Origin: an uncultured Sphingomonadaceae bacterium
GTDB taxonomy: Bacteria; Pseudomonadota; Alphaproteobacteria; Sphingomonadales; Sphingomonadaceae
Direction: 5' to 3'
Assembly: GCA_947497085.1 (NCBI GenBank)
Contig: CANMFE010000002.1
Coordinates: forward strand, 310,001-374,000
DNA: 64,000 bases
The position numbers and the translations under genes were made by a program. Of the stretch, positions 17,766-25,658 are shown in pieces (positions within the stretch are counted from its first letter, which is position 1; each line of letters starts with the position of its first letter). The notes under the pieces are model-generated. The model was not told the DNA's origin. It ran no database searches and saw only the letters and a list, made by a program, of their open reading frames with translations.

Positions 17766-18683
17766 ATGGGCGCACTCATATTCCGCAGGCTTCTGACCGC
17801 TATACCGACGCTGCTCGCGGTCGTGATCGCATCATTCGCGCTCATGCGCTTTGCCCCCGGCGGGCCGTTTGATGGCGAACGCCCGCTGGATGAGGAAACC
17901 CGCGCCGCGCTGGAGGCAAGCTATGGCCTCGACCTGCCGCTGCATGAACAGATATGGCTGTACCTCACCCGTATGATGCAAGGCGATTTTGGTCCCAGCC
18001 TTGTCTACCGTGATTTTACCGTGACCGAACTGGTCGCGCAAAGCCTGCCGATATCTCTGACACTTGGCGGTCTGGCGATTGTGCTTGCACTGACACTCGG
18101 GCTGGCGGCGGGGATGTTCGCCGCTTTGCGACCCGGCGGATGGCTCGATGAAATACTGATGCTGAAAGCCACAATGGCGACGGCATTGCCAAGTTTCGTA
18201 ACCGGGCCGTTTCTGGTGCTGGTCTTCGCGCTCTGGCTGGGCTGTCTGCCAGTGGGCGGTCTTGGCAATGGCCCACAATTTTGGATATTGCCAGTTATTG
18301 CGCTGGCACTGCCGGTGGCGGGCGCAATTGCGAAACTCGCGCGCGCAGGCCTCGCCACCACTTTGGCGCAGGAACATATCCGCACCGCAAAAGCGCGCGG
18401 GCTTTCAAAATCGCAGATCATTATCCGCCATTGCCTGCGCCCGGCGCTGGTGCCGGTGGCGAGCTATCTGGGTCCGGCGGCGGCGGGGCTGCTCACCGGC
18501 GCGGTGGTAATAGAAACGGTGTTCGGCCTGCCGGGGCTGGGGCGCTATTTCGTGCAGGGCGCACTCAACCGCGACTATCCGCTTATCATGGCGGTGATCA
18601 CGCTCTATGCTGCGCTGATTATCCTGTTCAACCTGTTTGCCGATCTGCTCTACGGCTGGCTCGATCCCAGGACACGGACATGA
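17766..18683 (+). CDS. Oligopeptide/dipeptide-type ABC transporter permease (OppB-like)
   Basis: Inner-membrane permease of about 305 residues with six predicted helices. The first helix with RRLLTAIPTLLAVVIASFALMRFAPGG-type sequence and the cytoplasmic EAA loop HIRTAKARGLSKSQIIIRHCLRPAL are characteristic of OppB/DppB/YejB permeases. I start at ATG 17766 (MGALIFRRLL); an open extension upstream does not look like a permease. The OppC-like gene begins 10 nt after its stop, and the ATPase follows, giving a compact importer operon. Confidence 0.92.
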   Translation: MGALIFRRLLTAIPTLLAVVIASFALMRFAPGGPFDGERPLDEETRAALEASYGLDLPLHEQIWLYLTRMMQGDFGPSLVYRDFTVTELVAQSLPISLTLGGLAIVLALTLGLAAGMFAALRPGGWLDEILMLKATMATALPSFVTGPFLVLVFALWLGCLPVGGLGNGPQFWILPVIALALPVAGAIAKLARAGLATTLAQEHIRTAKARGLSKSQIIIRHCLRPALVPVASYLGPAAAGLLTGAVVIETVFGLPGLGRYFVQGALNRDYPLIMAVITLYAALIILFNLFADLLYGWLDPRTRT

Positions 18684-18693
18684 AGGGAAGGGC

Positions 18694-19482
18694 ATGAAGA
18701 GCGTTCGCACCCCTCTTGCCATTGTCGCCATCATCGCGGCGCTGGCGCTGCTGCTGCCGCCCGTGTTGCCATTCAGCCATGCCGAGATTGACTGGGACAG
18801 TGTGCGCGCACCGCTGGGCAGCGAGGGGCACCTGCTGGGCACCGACGATGTCGGGCGCGACCGGCTGGCACGGCTCGCGGTCGGTACACAGATCACGCTC
18901 GCCGTGGCGCTGGCGGCGGCATTGGTTTCGCTGGTCGTCGGCGTGTTATGGGGCGCGGTGGCGGGCTGGACCGGCGGGCGCACAGATGAAGCGATGATGC
19001 GCATTGTCGATGCACTTTACGCGCTTCCCTTCATGTTTATCGTCATCGTGCTGATGGTGGTTTTCGGCCGTTCGATCCTGCTGGTCTTTGTCGGCATCGG
19101 CCTGGTCGAATGGCTGACCATGGCGCGGATTGTGCGCGGACAGGTGATGACGCTCAAAAACCGCCCCTTTGTGCTGGCGGCCAAAGCGTCGGGCGCGCCA
19201 GGGCATGTCATATTATTCCGCCATATCCTGCCCAATATCGCGGGTACTGCGCTCGCTTATCTCACACTAACCATTCCGCAGCTTATCATGATCGAAAGCT
19301 TCCTGTCCTTTCTGGGCCTGGGTGTGCAGGAGCCGCTCACGTCACTCGGCATATTGGTGAAGGAAGGCGCGGACAATATGGATGTCGCACCCGCGGGCCT
19401 CCTGTTCCCCTGCGGCATCATGGTGCTGCTGCTCGTCTGCCTGACACTGGCGGGCGAACGGATGCGGGACCGGTTCGCATGA
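18694..19482 (+). CDS. Oligopeptide/dipeptide-type ABC transporter permease (OppC-like)
   Basis: Second permease subunit, about 262 residues. After a short first helix it carries the family region HLLGTDDVGRDRLARL, then the transmembrane core and the EAA loop RPFVLAAKASGAPGHVILFRHILPN. The length is slightly short for OppC because the N-terminal cytoplasmic part is minimal. Start ATG 18694 follows GGAAGGG. The stop codon overlaps the start of the ATPase gene (ATGA), so translation is probably coupled. Confidence 0.92.
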   Translation: MKSVRTPLAIVAIIAALALLLPPVLPFSHAEIDWDSVRAPLGSEGHLLGTDDVGRDRLARLAVGTQITLAVALAAALVSLVVGVLWGAVAGWTGGRTDEAMMRIVDALYALPFMFIVIVLMVVFGRSILLVFVGIGLVEWLTMARIVRGQVMTLKNRPFVLAAKASGAPGHVILFRHILPNIAGTALAYLTLTIPQLIMIESFLSFLGLGVQEPLTSLGILVKEGADNMDVAPAGLLFPCGIMVLLLVCLTLAGERMRDRFA

Positions 19483-21029
19483 GCATATACAGCGTCCGGG
19501 GGCTGGGAGCCAAAGTCGGTAAGGACACGCTATCGCATGGCCTTGATTTCGATATTGCCGCGGGCCAATGCGTGGCGTTGGTCGGGGAAAGCGGGTCGGG
19601 CAAGTCAGTCAGCTGTCTCGCGCCATTCGGGCTGATCGCGCCGCATATGAAGGGATCGGCCATATTGGAGGGCACCCAGCTTGCCAGTTGCAGCGAAAGC
19701 GGATTGCGGCAGCTGCGCGCGCAAAAAGCCGGGTTTATATTCCAGCAACCACTGACCGCGCTGACGCCGCATATGCGCGTGGCGCGACACCTGCGCGAGG
19801 CGGCGATGCAAGCAGGCGGTGATGCACCAGGCCATGGCGCGCTGACCGCCATGCTCGAAAATGTCGGCCTCACCGATATAGAGGCAAAACTGCGTAAATA
19901 TCCGCACGAGCTATCAGGCGGAGAGCGGCAAAGGGTGATGATCGCTTGCGCGATTGCGCACGACCCGGTGCTGCTCGTCGCCGACGAACCGACATCGGCG
20001 CTCGATGCACATTTGCGCGGAGAGATCATGGAGCTGCTTGGCAGGCTCCGGCGTGAGCGGGGCATGGCCCTGCTGCTGGTCAGTCATGACCTGCCATCGG
20101 TGGCGCGCCATGCCGATCATGTCGTCATCATGCGCCGGGGCGAAGTGGTCGAAAGCGGACCGCCGCAGCAGATCATCCGCAAACCAAAGGCGGATTATAG
20201 CCGTCAGCTGTGGGAAGCGACACCAAAGCTGGACGATCCCGCGCCCGCCTTGCCCGCCATTGGCCCGCCGCTGCTGGAGGTGCGCGATGTCGCAGTCGAC
20301 TATGCGCGTGCAGGGATTTTCCGCAAACCATTCCGTGCAGTCGAACCCATCAACCTGACCATCCATGCGGGTGAAGCGGTGGCGCTGGTTGGCGGGTCAG
20401 GTTCGGGAAAATCGAGCATTGGCAAAGCCATTGCCGGTATCGGCCCCTGGACAGACGGGGATATACTCTGGCGGGGAGAGGCACTGCCGCGCAAACGCAG
20501 CAAGGCACAGAAACGCGCGGTTCAGACCGTATTTCAAGACCCTGTAGCGAGCCTCGATCCGCGCTGGCGGGTGGAAGATATTGTCGCTGAACCACTCACC
20601 CATCTGCACCGCGAAATGACAAAACATGAACAGCATGCAAGCGTGGCTGCCGCGCTGGAAACCGTGGGTCTGGACACCGCATTCATGCAGCGCAGACCCA
20701 CACAAATATCGGGCGGGCAGGCACAGCGCGTGGCCGTTGCCCGCGCGCTGGTATGCGCACCCGAAATGTTGGTGCTGGACGAGGCGACTTCCGCGCTTGA
20801 TCCCGTCATAGGCGCAGAGATAGTCGCGCTGTTACAACAGCTACAGTCTGAAAAAAGTCTCGCCATGCTGTTCATCACCCATGATCTCGCGCTGGCCAGA
20901 AAACTGTGCCACCGCATCGTCGTGTTGCATCAGGGACAGGCTGTGGAACAGGGCCCGGCGGGTAATATTATTACGGACCCGCAATCGGACATCACCCGCC
21001 GCCTCGTGGATGCGAGCCGTGCCAGCTGA
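19479..21029 (+). CDS. Fused double ATPase of a peptide-type ABC importer (OppD-OppF fusion)
   Basis: A 516-residue protein with two complete ABC ATPase domains in one chain. Domain 1 has Walker A GESGSGKS (36-43), signature LSGGERQR and Walker B LLVADEPTSALD. Domain 2 has Walker A GGSGSGKS, signature ISGGQAQR and Walker B MLVLDEATSALD. This corresponds to OppD and OppF fused, as in YejF. It powers the two permeases encoded just upstream (4-nt overlap with OppC). No periplasmic binding protein gene is next to it, so the substrate (peptide, microcin-like compound, siderophore or nickel) cannot be inferred. Confidence 0.93.
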   Translation: MSIYSVRGLGAKVGKDTLSHGLDFDIAAGQCVALVGESGSGKSVSCLAPFGLIAPHMKGSAILEGTQLASCSESGLRQLRAQKAGFIFQQPLTALTPHMRVARHLREAAMQAGGDAPGHGALTAMLENVGLTDIEAKLRKYPHELSGGERQRVMIACAIAHDPVLLVADEPTSALDAHLRGEIMELLGRLRRERGMALLLVSHDLPSVARHADHVVIMRRGEVVESGPPQQIIRKPKADYSRQLWEATPKLDDPAPALPAIGPPLLEVRDVAVDYARAGIFRKPFRAVEPINLTIHAGEAVALVGGSGSGKSSIGKAIAGIGPWTDGDILWRGEALPRKRSKAQKRAVQTVFQDPVASLDPRWRVEDIVAEPLTHLHREMTKHEQHASVAAALETVGLDTAFMQRRPTQISGGQAQRVAVARALVCAPEMLVLDEATSALDPVIGAEIVALLQQLQSEKSLAMLFITHDLALARKLCHRIVVLHQGQAVEQGPAGNIITDPQSDITRRLVDASRAS

Positions 21030-21055
21030 GACAGGGTTTGGACCTGTCTTATATA
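21029..21055 (+). terminator. Possible terminator after the ABC transporter operon
   Basis: A 7-bp stem AGACAGG/CCTGTCT with a 7-nt loop begins at the last base of the ATPase stop codon and is followed by TATATA rather than a clean T-run. It lies between convergent genes. Confidence 0.4.
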
Positions 21056-21110
21056 CAGCGCTGAGTGCCATTGACTTAGACCCCTGCCTTCAGCGAGGTG
21101 ACGTGGCGCG

Positions 21111-21878
21111 TCAAAAGCTTGCGCTGATCGTAAAAACCACCGTGTCGTCGGTAATGCCATCCACTGATGGCCCCTCGACACCCACAAAGGCCGCACTAGC
21201 GGTCAAGTTGCTGGTGATCGCGTAATCGGCGCCGATGCTGTAGTCAAATGCCCCGCTTTGCCTGAAAGTGACGGGGTCAATATCAGGCGACAATATGCCA
21301 TCAGTATAGCCCAGATGCGCATTCAGCGTGATCGGTGTATTCGGGACACCAATGCCCAGATCGGTATAGACATACAGATTGTCTTCATTGCCGAGCGCAG
21401 ACTGTCCATCAAAGGCATAGGCTGCCCCGACTTTCAGTTCCGCCGGCCCCAATGTTCCGGAAATAGAGGCATAGGGTTCAAAATAGTCGCTAGGCCCCGC
21501 CGCGCCGTCTTCGCCATTGGGGTAAACATAGTAAAGCAGTCCGATATCAGCATTAATGCCCGAAGATATCTCTCCGGACCAACCGCCATACAGGTCAAGC
21601 TCGGTATGACCGAATGTCGGGCTGTCTTCAATCGAGGATGCCCATGTGCCAATATAGAAGCCGCTATCATGGGCAATATCTACGCCCCCCTGTACGGCAA
21701 AATCACCGTCAGAGAATGAAATGCCGCGAAAACGGTAATCGCTGGTTAGCGCCACATTGGCAGATACGGAAATGGAAGATTCGCCTGGTTCGTCAATTTC
21801 AGCATCCTGCGCATAAGCGGGAGCCGAAACAAGAATGGCGAGTGGTGCGGCCATAAGGCCGAAAGTGGACGTGCGCAT
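21111..21878 (-). CDS. TorF family putative porin
   Basis: A 255-residue outer-membrane beta-barrel candidate. A signal peptide ends at AYAQ. The mature N-terminus SANVALTSDYRFRGISFSDGDFAVQGGVDIAH is the signature of the TorF/TIGR02001 family, and the chain ends with Phe, as is usual for outer-membrane barrels. Function is inferred only from family: a channel of unknown specificity. It is convergent with the ABC importer operon; a joint role in uptake is possible but not shown. Start ATG 21878, with GGAAA upstream. Confidence 0.9.
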   Translation of the reverse strand: MRTSTFGLMAAPLAILVSAPAYAQDAEIDEPGESSISVSANVALTSDYRFRGISFSDGDFAVQGGVDIAHDSGFYIGTWASSIEDSPTFGHTELDLYGGWSGEISSGINADIGLLYYVYPNGEDGAAGPSDYFEPYASISGTLGPAELKVGAAYAFDGQSALGNEDNLYVYTDLGIGVPNTPITLNAHLGYTDGILSPDIDPVTFRQSGAFDYSIGADYAITSNLTASAAFVGVEGPSVDGITDDTVVFTISASF

Positions 21879-22095
21879 GAAATTTCCTTTCGTGTCGATG
21901 CGTATCGTCCCGCCTGCTTGGAAAGCGGCATACTCTGTCCTGAATCGCTTTGCCGATTCTGCCGGTTGCTCACTATCCGGACATTAAGCTGCCTTTTTTT
22001 GCTGCATCGCACAAGAAAAAAATGGTGACACGGCAAAATCTGCCCGTTTTCTGCTCCGCGTGGGGCATGAATCGTATTTAGGGAATCTCAACTTC

Positions 22096-22485
22096 ATGCC
22101 GCTATATCCCACAACCATGAACGCTCTACAGGAACTCCATAGGCGCAAAATGGCGGGCGCGGGGCAGGAATTTGATCCGGCCATGAGCCTGGTGCGCCTG
22201 TTCGAATTGCGTGAAATAGCTGTTTATGTCGCTAACTGGGGGGAATGCCCGCTACCTGAAAGGCTCGATAAACGGGATATATGCGATGCGCTTGAAGCAC
22301 GGCCTCATGCCATACAGAAACTGTTTGACCGGCATGTGGCATCGATGACCGGCTTTATGGAAGTTGGCCTGAAAGCCATAGGGTTCGCGCGCGCAGATGA
22401 CAGCTTTAACAGAGCCGCGGCGCATAGCCTGTACCGCGAGTATATGTTGGCAGAAAAAGCTCTGCTTGCCCTGATAGGCCGTTAG
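22096..22485 (+). CDS. Hypothetical protein
   Basis: About 129 residues from ATG 22096, which has an AGGGA site 11 nt upstream; a GTG at 22060 and an ATG at 22117 are alternatives in the same frame. The protein is soluble and mostly helical, rich in Leu, Ala and Arg, with no signal peptide and no motif I recognise. It lies 60 nt upstream of mmcB on the same strand, but the SOS box of mmcB sits in between, so mmcB has its own promoter. Confidence 0.65.
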   Translation: MPLYPTTMNALQELHRRKMAGAGQEFDPAMSLVRLFELREIAVYVANWGECPLPERLDKRDICDALEARPHAIQKLFDRHVASMTGFMEVGLKAIGFARADDSFNRAAAHSLYREYMLAEKALLALIGR

Positions 22486-22518
22486 AGCGAAGCAAGAGCC
22501 GAGATTTCCCCTTGCATT

Positions 22519-22533
22519 GTTCCTTGTTTGTTC
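22519..22533 (+). promoter_or_regulatory. LexA (SOS) operator of mmcB
   Basis: GTTCCTTGTTTGTTC fits the alphaproteobacterial LexA box GTTC-N7-GTTC exactly. It is 12 nt upstream of the mmcB start codon. MmcB is a known mitomycin-inducible SOS gene in Caulobacter, which makes this match functionally credible. LexA would block transcription here until DNA damage. Confidence 0.8.
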
Positions 22534-22545
22534 TAAGCTGTTGGT

Positions 22546-23055
22546 ATGAATGATTCATCTCTCATGCTCGCACCCGATCCGGCTTCGGAAACACTTGCCG
22601 CTCCCACGGGTGCCGCGGCAGTGGCGCGCGGTGTGTCCCGCCTGTTTGCACGCAATGATATCTGGGTTGTGCCAGAGGTCTCGCTGCGCAACAGTCGGCG
22701 GGCCGACCTTATGGGGCTGGATCCGAAGGGGCAGCTGATTATCGTTGAAATAAAAACCGCGCGCAGTGACTTGCTTGGCGACAGTAAATGGACCGAATAT
22801 CTGGACTATTGCGACCGGTTTTACTGGGCACTCCCGCCCGGTTTTGACGCCACGCTGCTTGAAAGAACGCATTTTCTCCCGGAACGTAGCGGGTTGATTA
22901 TCGCCGATGCCTATGATGCAGAGATCATGCGGCCTGCCGCCACCCATGCACTGGCTCCGGCGCGGCGGAAAACCGAAACCGCACGGCTTGCAAGGCTTGC
23001 CATACGCCGCCTAACAGGCATTTCTGATCCGGCCTTCACTATCCCGATGCAGTAA
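22546..23055 (+). CDS. mmcB: MmcB family DNA repair protein
   Basis: A 169-residue protein of the MmcB family (DUF2161-like nuclease fold). The sequence VVPEVSLRNSRRADLMGLD...LIIVEIKTARSD supplies a PD-(D/E)xK-type active site: Glu44, Asp54, and Glu68-x-Lys70. In Caulobacter the homologue is SOS-induced and helps survive DNA damage by mitomycin C. Here the perfect LexA box just upstream supports the same regulation. Start ATG 22546. Confidence 0.92.
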   Translation: MNDSSLMLAPDPASETLAAPTGAAAVARGVSRLFARNDIWVVPEVSLRNSRRADLMGLDPKGQLIIVEIKTARSDLLGDSKWTEYLDYCDRFYWALPPGFDATLLERTHFLPERSGLIIADAYDAEIMRPAATHALAPARRKTETARLARLAIRRLTGISDPAFTIPMQ

Positions 23056-23113
23056 AAAGGGCTTGCATAATTTCCATTTGTCGAGTTCGCCCGTCCATAC
23101 AATTGGCTTGAGC

Positions 23114-23737
23114 CTACAGTGTCGGGCCAAAAATCTGAATATTTTCTTCTTTGCTGTTCTTATCCGCATTCTGAATGGCTTCCAGTATCGCTTGCCTGCG
23201 GCGGCCTTCCATAGCGTAGTCCAAAGCTGACTTGCCTGCAATATTATCCGTTTGGTCTGCGTCGGCACCTTTTTTAAGCAACAGACGCACCATTGCTAGA
23301 TCATTCAGCTGAACGGCCACGATTATTGGCGTTTCACCGGCACTATTGGCTTGATTTACATCGGCGTTATGCCGCAACAACAAGTCCGCAATATCGGTAT
23401 CTCTGTAGCGTACAGCCAATAGCAGCGGCGTCATTTTTTTATTGTCTTGCGCATCAGGATTGGCCCCACGCTTCAGCAGAAATGCCACCCAGTTTGTGTC
23501 ACGGCGCGCAACAACTATATGTAACGCCGTCTCACCACTTGTCAGGTCTCGCGTGTTTATAAGCGTCGAGCCGGGCTGGTCCAAAAGCGTTGTTGTCTTT
23601 GCGCCATCCCGCTCCTTGACAGCTTTCAAAAAATCATACCCTTTTGAGAACTGGGCGTGCGCAGCATATGGAACAACTGTTATGCCCATTGCAAAAATGC
23701 CGAGCAATGCCACAAGGAAACGAAAGCGAATCATCAA
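23114..23737 (-). CDS. Secreted ankyrin-repeat protein
   Basis: A 207-residue protein with a signal peptide (hydrophobic residues about 8-22, site near AAHAQ). The rest consists of ankyrin repeats from about residue 65 to 185, shown by recurring patterns such as GETALHIVVARRD, MTPLLLAVRYRD and GETPIIVAVQLND. Such repeats bind proteins; the periplasmic partner is unknown. It is a single gene, convergent with mmcB. Start ATG 23737 (a second Met follows at once). Confidence 0.9.
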   Translation of the reverse strand: MMIRFRFLVALLGIFAMGITVVPYAAHAQFSKGYDFLKAVKERDGAKTTTLLDQPGSTLINTRDLTSGETALHIVVARRDTNWVAFLLKRGANPDAQDNKKMTPLLLAVRYRDTDIADLLLRHNADVNQANSAGETPIIVAVQLNDLAMVRLLLKKGADADQTDNIAGKSALDYAMEGRRRQAILEAIQNADKNSKEENIQIFGPTL

Positions 23738-23828
23738 TTAAATCCCTGCAAAGAGTCATTTGAAATTATAGGGAGCGCGAAAAGCCCCCTTGAATAACGT
23801 GTCTTAGCAGGTCAAGAGTGACCCTGTC

Positions 23829-24446
23829 ATGAATAAATGTCTCTCAAAATTGCTCGCCCCTGTCGCACTTGGCCTGTCGCTATGCGCGCTTTCCGCCTGC
23901 ACCGCACAGGAAAGCGGAGGAGGGCAGACCGAAGAAGCACCGCTGAAAGGCGCCAAAATGGGCGGTGATTTCACACTCACAAACCAGGATGGCGAAAAAA
24001 TTACATTTAGCGATTTTGATGGCCAGTACCGGATGCTCTATTTCGGTTATACCTATTGCCCCGATGTATGCCCGATCGACCTGCAGCAACTGGCTCTGGG
24101 CCTGAAACAGTTTGAAAAACAGGACCCGAAACGTGGCAGCAATATCCAGCCGATATTCGTAAGTATCGACCCCGAACGCGATACGCCTGAAGTGATGAAA
24201 CAGTATCTGGCCGCTTTCCATCCGCGCTATATCGGCCTGACGGGCAGCGCGGAGGAAATTGCCGAAGTCGCGAAAAAATATCTGGTGCTGTATGAGAAAA
24301 CCGAGCCGAATGAGGAAGGCGGTTATCTGGTTGCGCACACGCAAATGGCCGTGCTGTACGGGCCAAAGGGCGAGCCCGTTGCGATATTGCCGCATGACGG
24401 CACGCCGCAGGAAATCGCGGCTGAACTGGACCGTTGGACACGGTGA
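23829..24446 (+). CDS. SCO1/SenC family copper-binding lipoprotein
   Basis: A 205-residue thioredoxin-fold protein anchored as a lipoprotein (lipobox LSAC, Cys24). The copper site is CPDVC (Cys77 and Cys81) plus His170 in LVAHTQM, the standard SCO triad. Members deliver copper to the CuA site of cytochrome oxidase or act as thiol reductants. The gene runs into the YcgN-like gene with overlap, so they are co-transcribed. Start ATG 23829. Confidence 0.94.
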   Translation: MNKCLSKLLAPVALGLSLCALSACTAQESGGGQTEEAPLKGAKMGGDFTLTNQDGEKITFSDFDGQYRMLYFGYTYCPDVCPIDLQQLALGLKQFEKQDPKRGSNIQPIFVSIDPERDTPEVMKQYLAAFHPRYIGLTGSAEEIAEVAKKYLVLYEKTEPNEEGGYLVAHTQMAVLYGPKGEPVAILPHDGTPQEIAAELDRWTR

Positions 24447-24898
24447 CACAGGCAATGCAACCTGCCGGTAATGAACGTTTCTGGGAACAACCGCTGGACA
24501 CGCTGGACCGCGGACAATGGGAAGCGCTGTGCGACGGGTGCGGCAAATGCTGCCTGCATAAAGTCGAAGACGAGGATGCAGGCCGCATATATCCGACAAA
24601 TGTAGCCTGCCGCCTGCTCGATATAAAAACCGCGCAGTGCAGCGATTACCGGCACCGCCGCGCGCTTGTGCCCGATTGCCTGAGGCTCACGCCCGGGAAA
24701 CTGGAAGGGATAGCCTGGCTGCCGGCGAGCTGCGCTTACCGGCTGCGCGCGGAAGACAAGCCGCTGCCGGACTGGCATTACCTGGTGAGCGACAGCCGTC
24801 AGACCATTCATGACACCGGCAATTCGGTCGCGGGCAAGGTCATAAGCGAGACTGTGGCCGGACCGCTGGAGCACCATATTGTCGATGCTGAACTTTAA
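24443..24898 (+). CDS. YcgN family cysteine-cluster protein
   Basis: About 151 residues of the YcgN/UPF0260 family. The hallmark cluster CDGCGKCC is near the N-terminus, with further conserved Cys residues at ACRLL, QCSDY, DCLRL and SCAYR, suggesting a metal or iron-sulfur site; the function is unknown. The start is either GTG 24443, overlapping the SCO stop as GTGA, or ATG 24455. The end overlaps the following metallopeptidase gene, so SCO, YcgN and YgjP-like genes form an overlapping operon. Confidence 0.9.
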   Translation: MTQAMQPAGNERFWEQPLDTLDRGQWEALCDGCGKCCLHKVEDEDAGRIYPTNVACRLLDIKTAQCSDYRHRRALVPDCLRLTPGKLEGIAWLPASCAYRLRAEDKPLPDWHYLVSDSRQTIHDTGNSVAGKVISETVAGPLEHHIVDAEL

Positions 24899-25649
24899 AC
24901 GCCGAAGAGAGCGGATCGCTGCACCTTTGCAGTCCCCTGCTGCGGGGCATGTTCCGGGCCATATCACCATCAATGGCAGCGAATATGCGCTGATGCTGCG
25001 CAGGCACGCCCGGTCGCGTTCGATCACTTTGCGCACCGATCCTGCACAGCAAGCCATACAGGTCACCTGCCCGCCCTATGTCCCGGTGCGGCAGGTTACC
25101 GATTTTATCCATCAGAAATCAGTCTGGATCGAAAATAGTTTTGCAAAAGCCGGACCCATAGCACGGCTGGAGCCCGGCAACAGCATTGGCTTTCGCGGGC
25201 AACCCATAACAATATGCTGGCGGCAGGGCTGGCCACGCCGCATCATACAGGCGAAGGGTGAAATCCGTGTCGGGGGCCCGCGCGAAAATGTTGCCAAACG
25301 CGTAACTGCGTGGCTCAAAAAAGAAGCGCGTACGCTCATCACCGCCGATATTGCCGATTATAGTGCGGTTGCAGGGATTACGCCCCCACCGCTCGCGCTA
25401 TCCAGCGCGCGGCGGCGGTGGGGCAGCTGCTCACAGGCGGGCAAGATACGCATTAACTGGCGGCTGGTCATGGCGCCCGATACCATCCGGCGCTCGGTCG
25501 TCGCGCACGAAATTGCGCATTTGCGGCATATGAACCACAGTACAGCATTTTATGCGTGGCTCGATCATTTATACGAGGGCGACCGCCACACGGCAGATGA
25601 CTGGCTGAAACAGCATGGGGCAGCGCTGCACGCTGTCATCGCCGATTAG
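24885..25649 (+). CDS. YgjP-like (DUF45/M48-type) zinc metallopeptidase
   Basis: A 254-residue protein with the zinc-peptidase motif HEIAHLRHMNHS in the C-terminal third and the family region RRRWGSCSQAGKIRINWRLV just before it. These define the YgjP/DUF45 family; a role as a SprT-like protease is inferred, and the substrate is unknown. The start is ATG 24885, inside the end of the YcgN-like gene. It ends 9 nt from the convergent PBP1A gene. Confidence 0.9.
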   Translation: MLNFKRRRERIAAPLQSPAAGHVPGHITINGSEYALMLRRHARSRSITLRTDPAQQAIQVTCPPYVPVRQVTDFIHQKSVWIENSFAKAGPIARLEPGNSIGFRGQPITICWRQGWPRRIIQAKGEIRVGGPRENVAKRVTAWLKKEARTLITADIADYSAVAGITPPPLALSSARRRWGSCSQAGKIRINWRLVMAPDTIRRSVVAHEIAHLRHMNHSTAFYAWLDHLYEGDRHTADDWLKQHGAALHAVIAD

Positions 25650-25658
25650 GGCGCGCTT

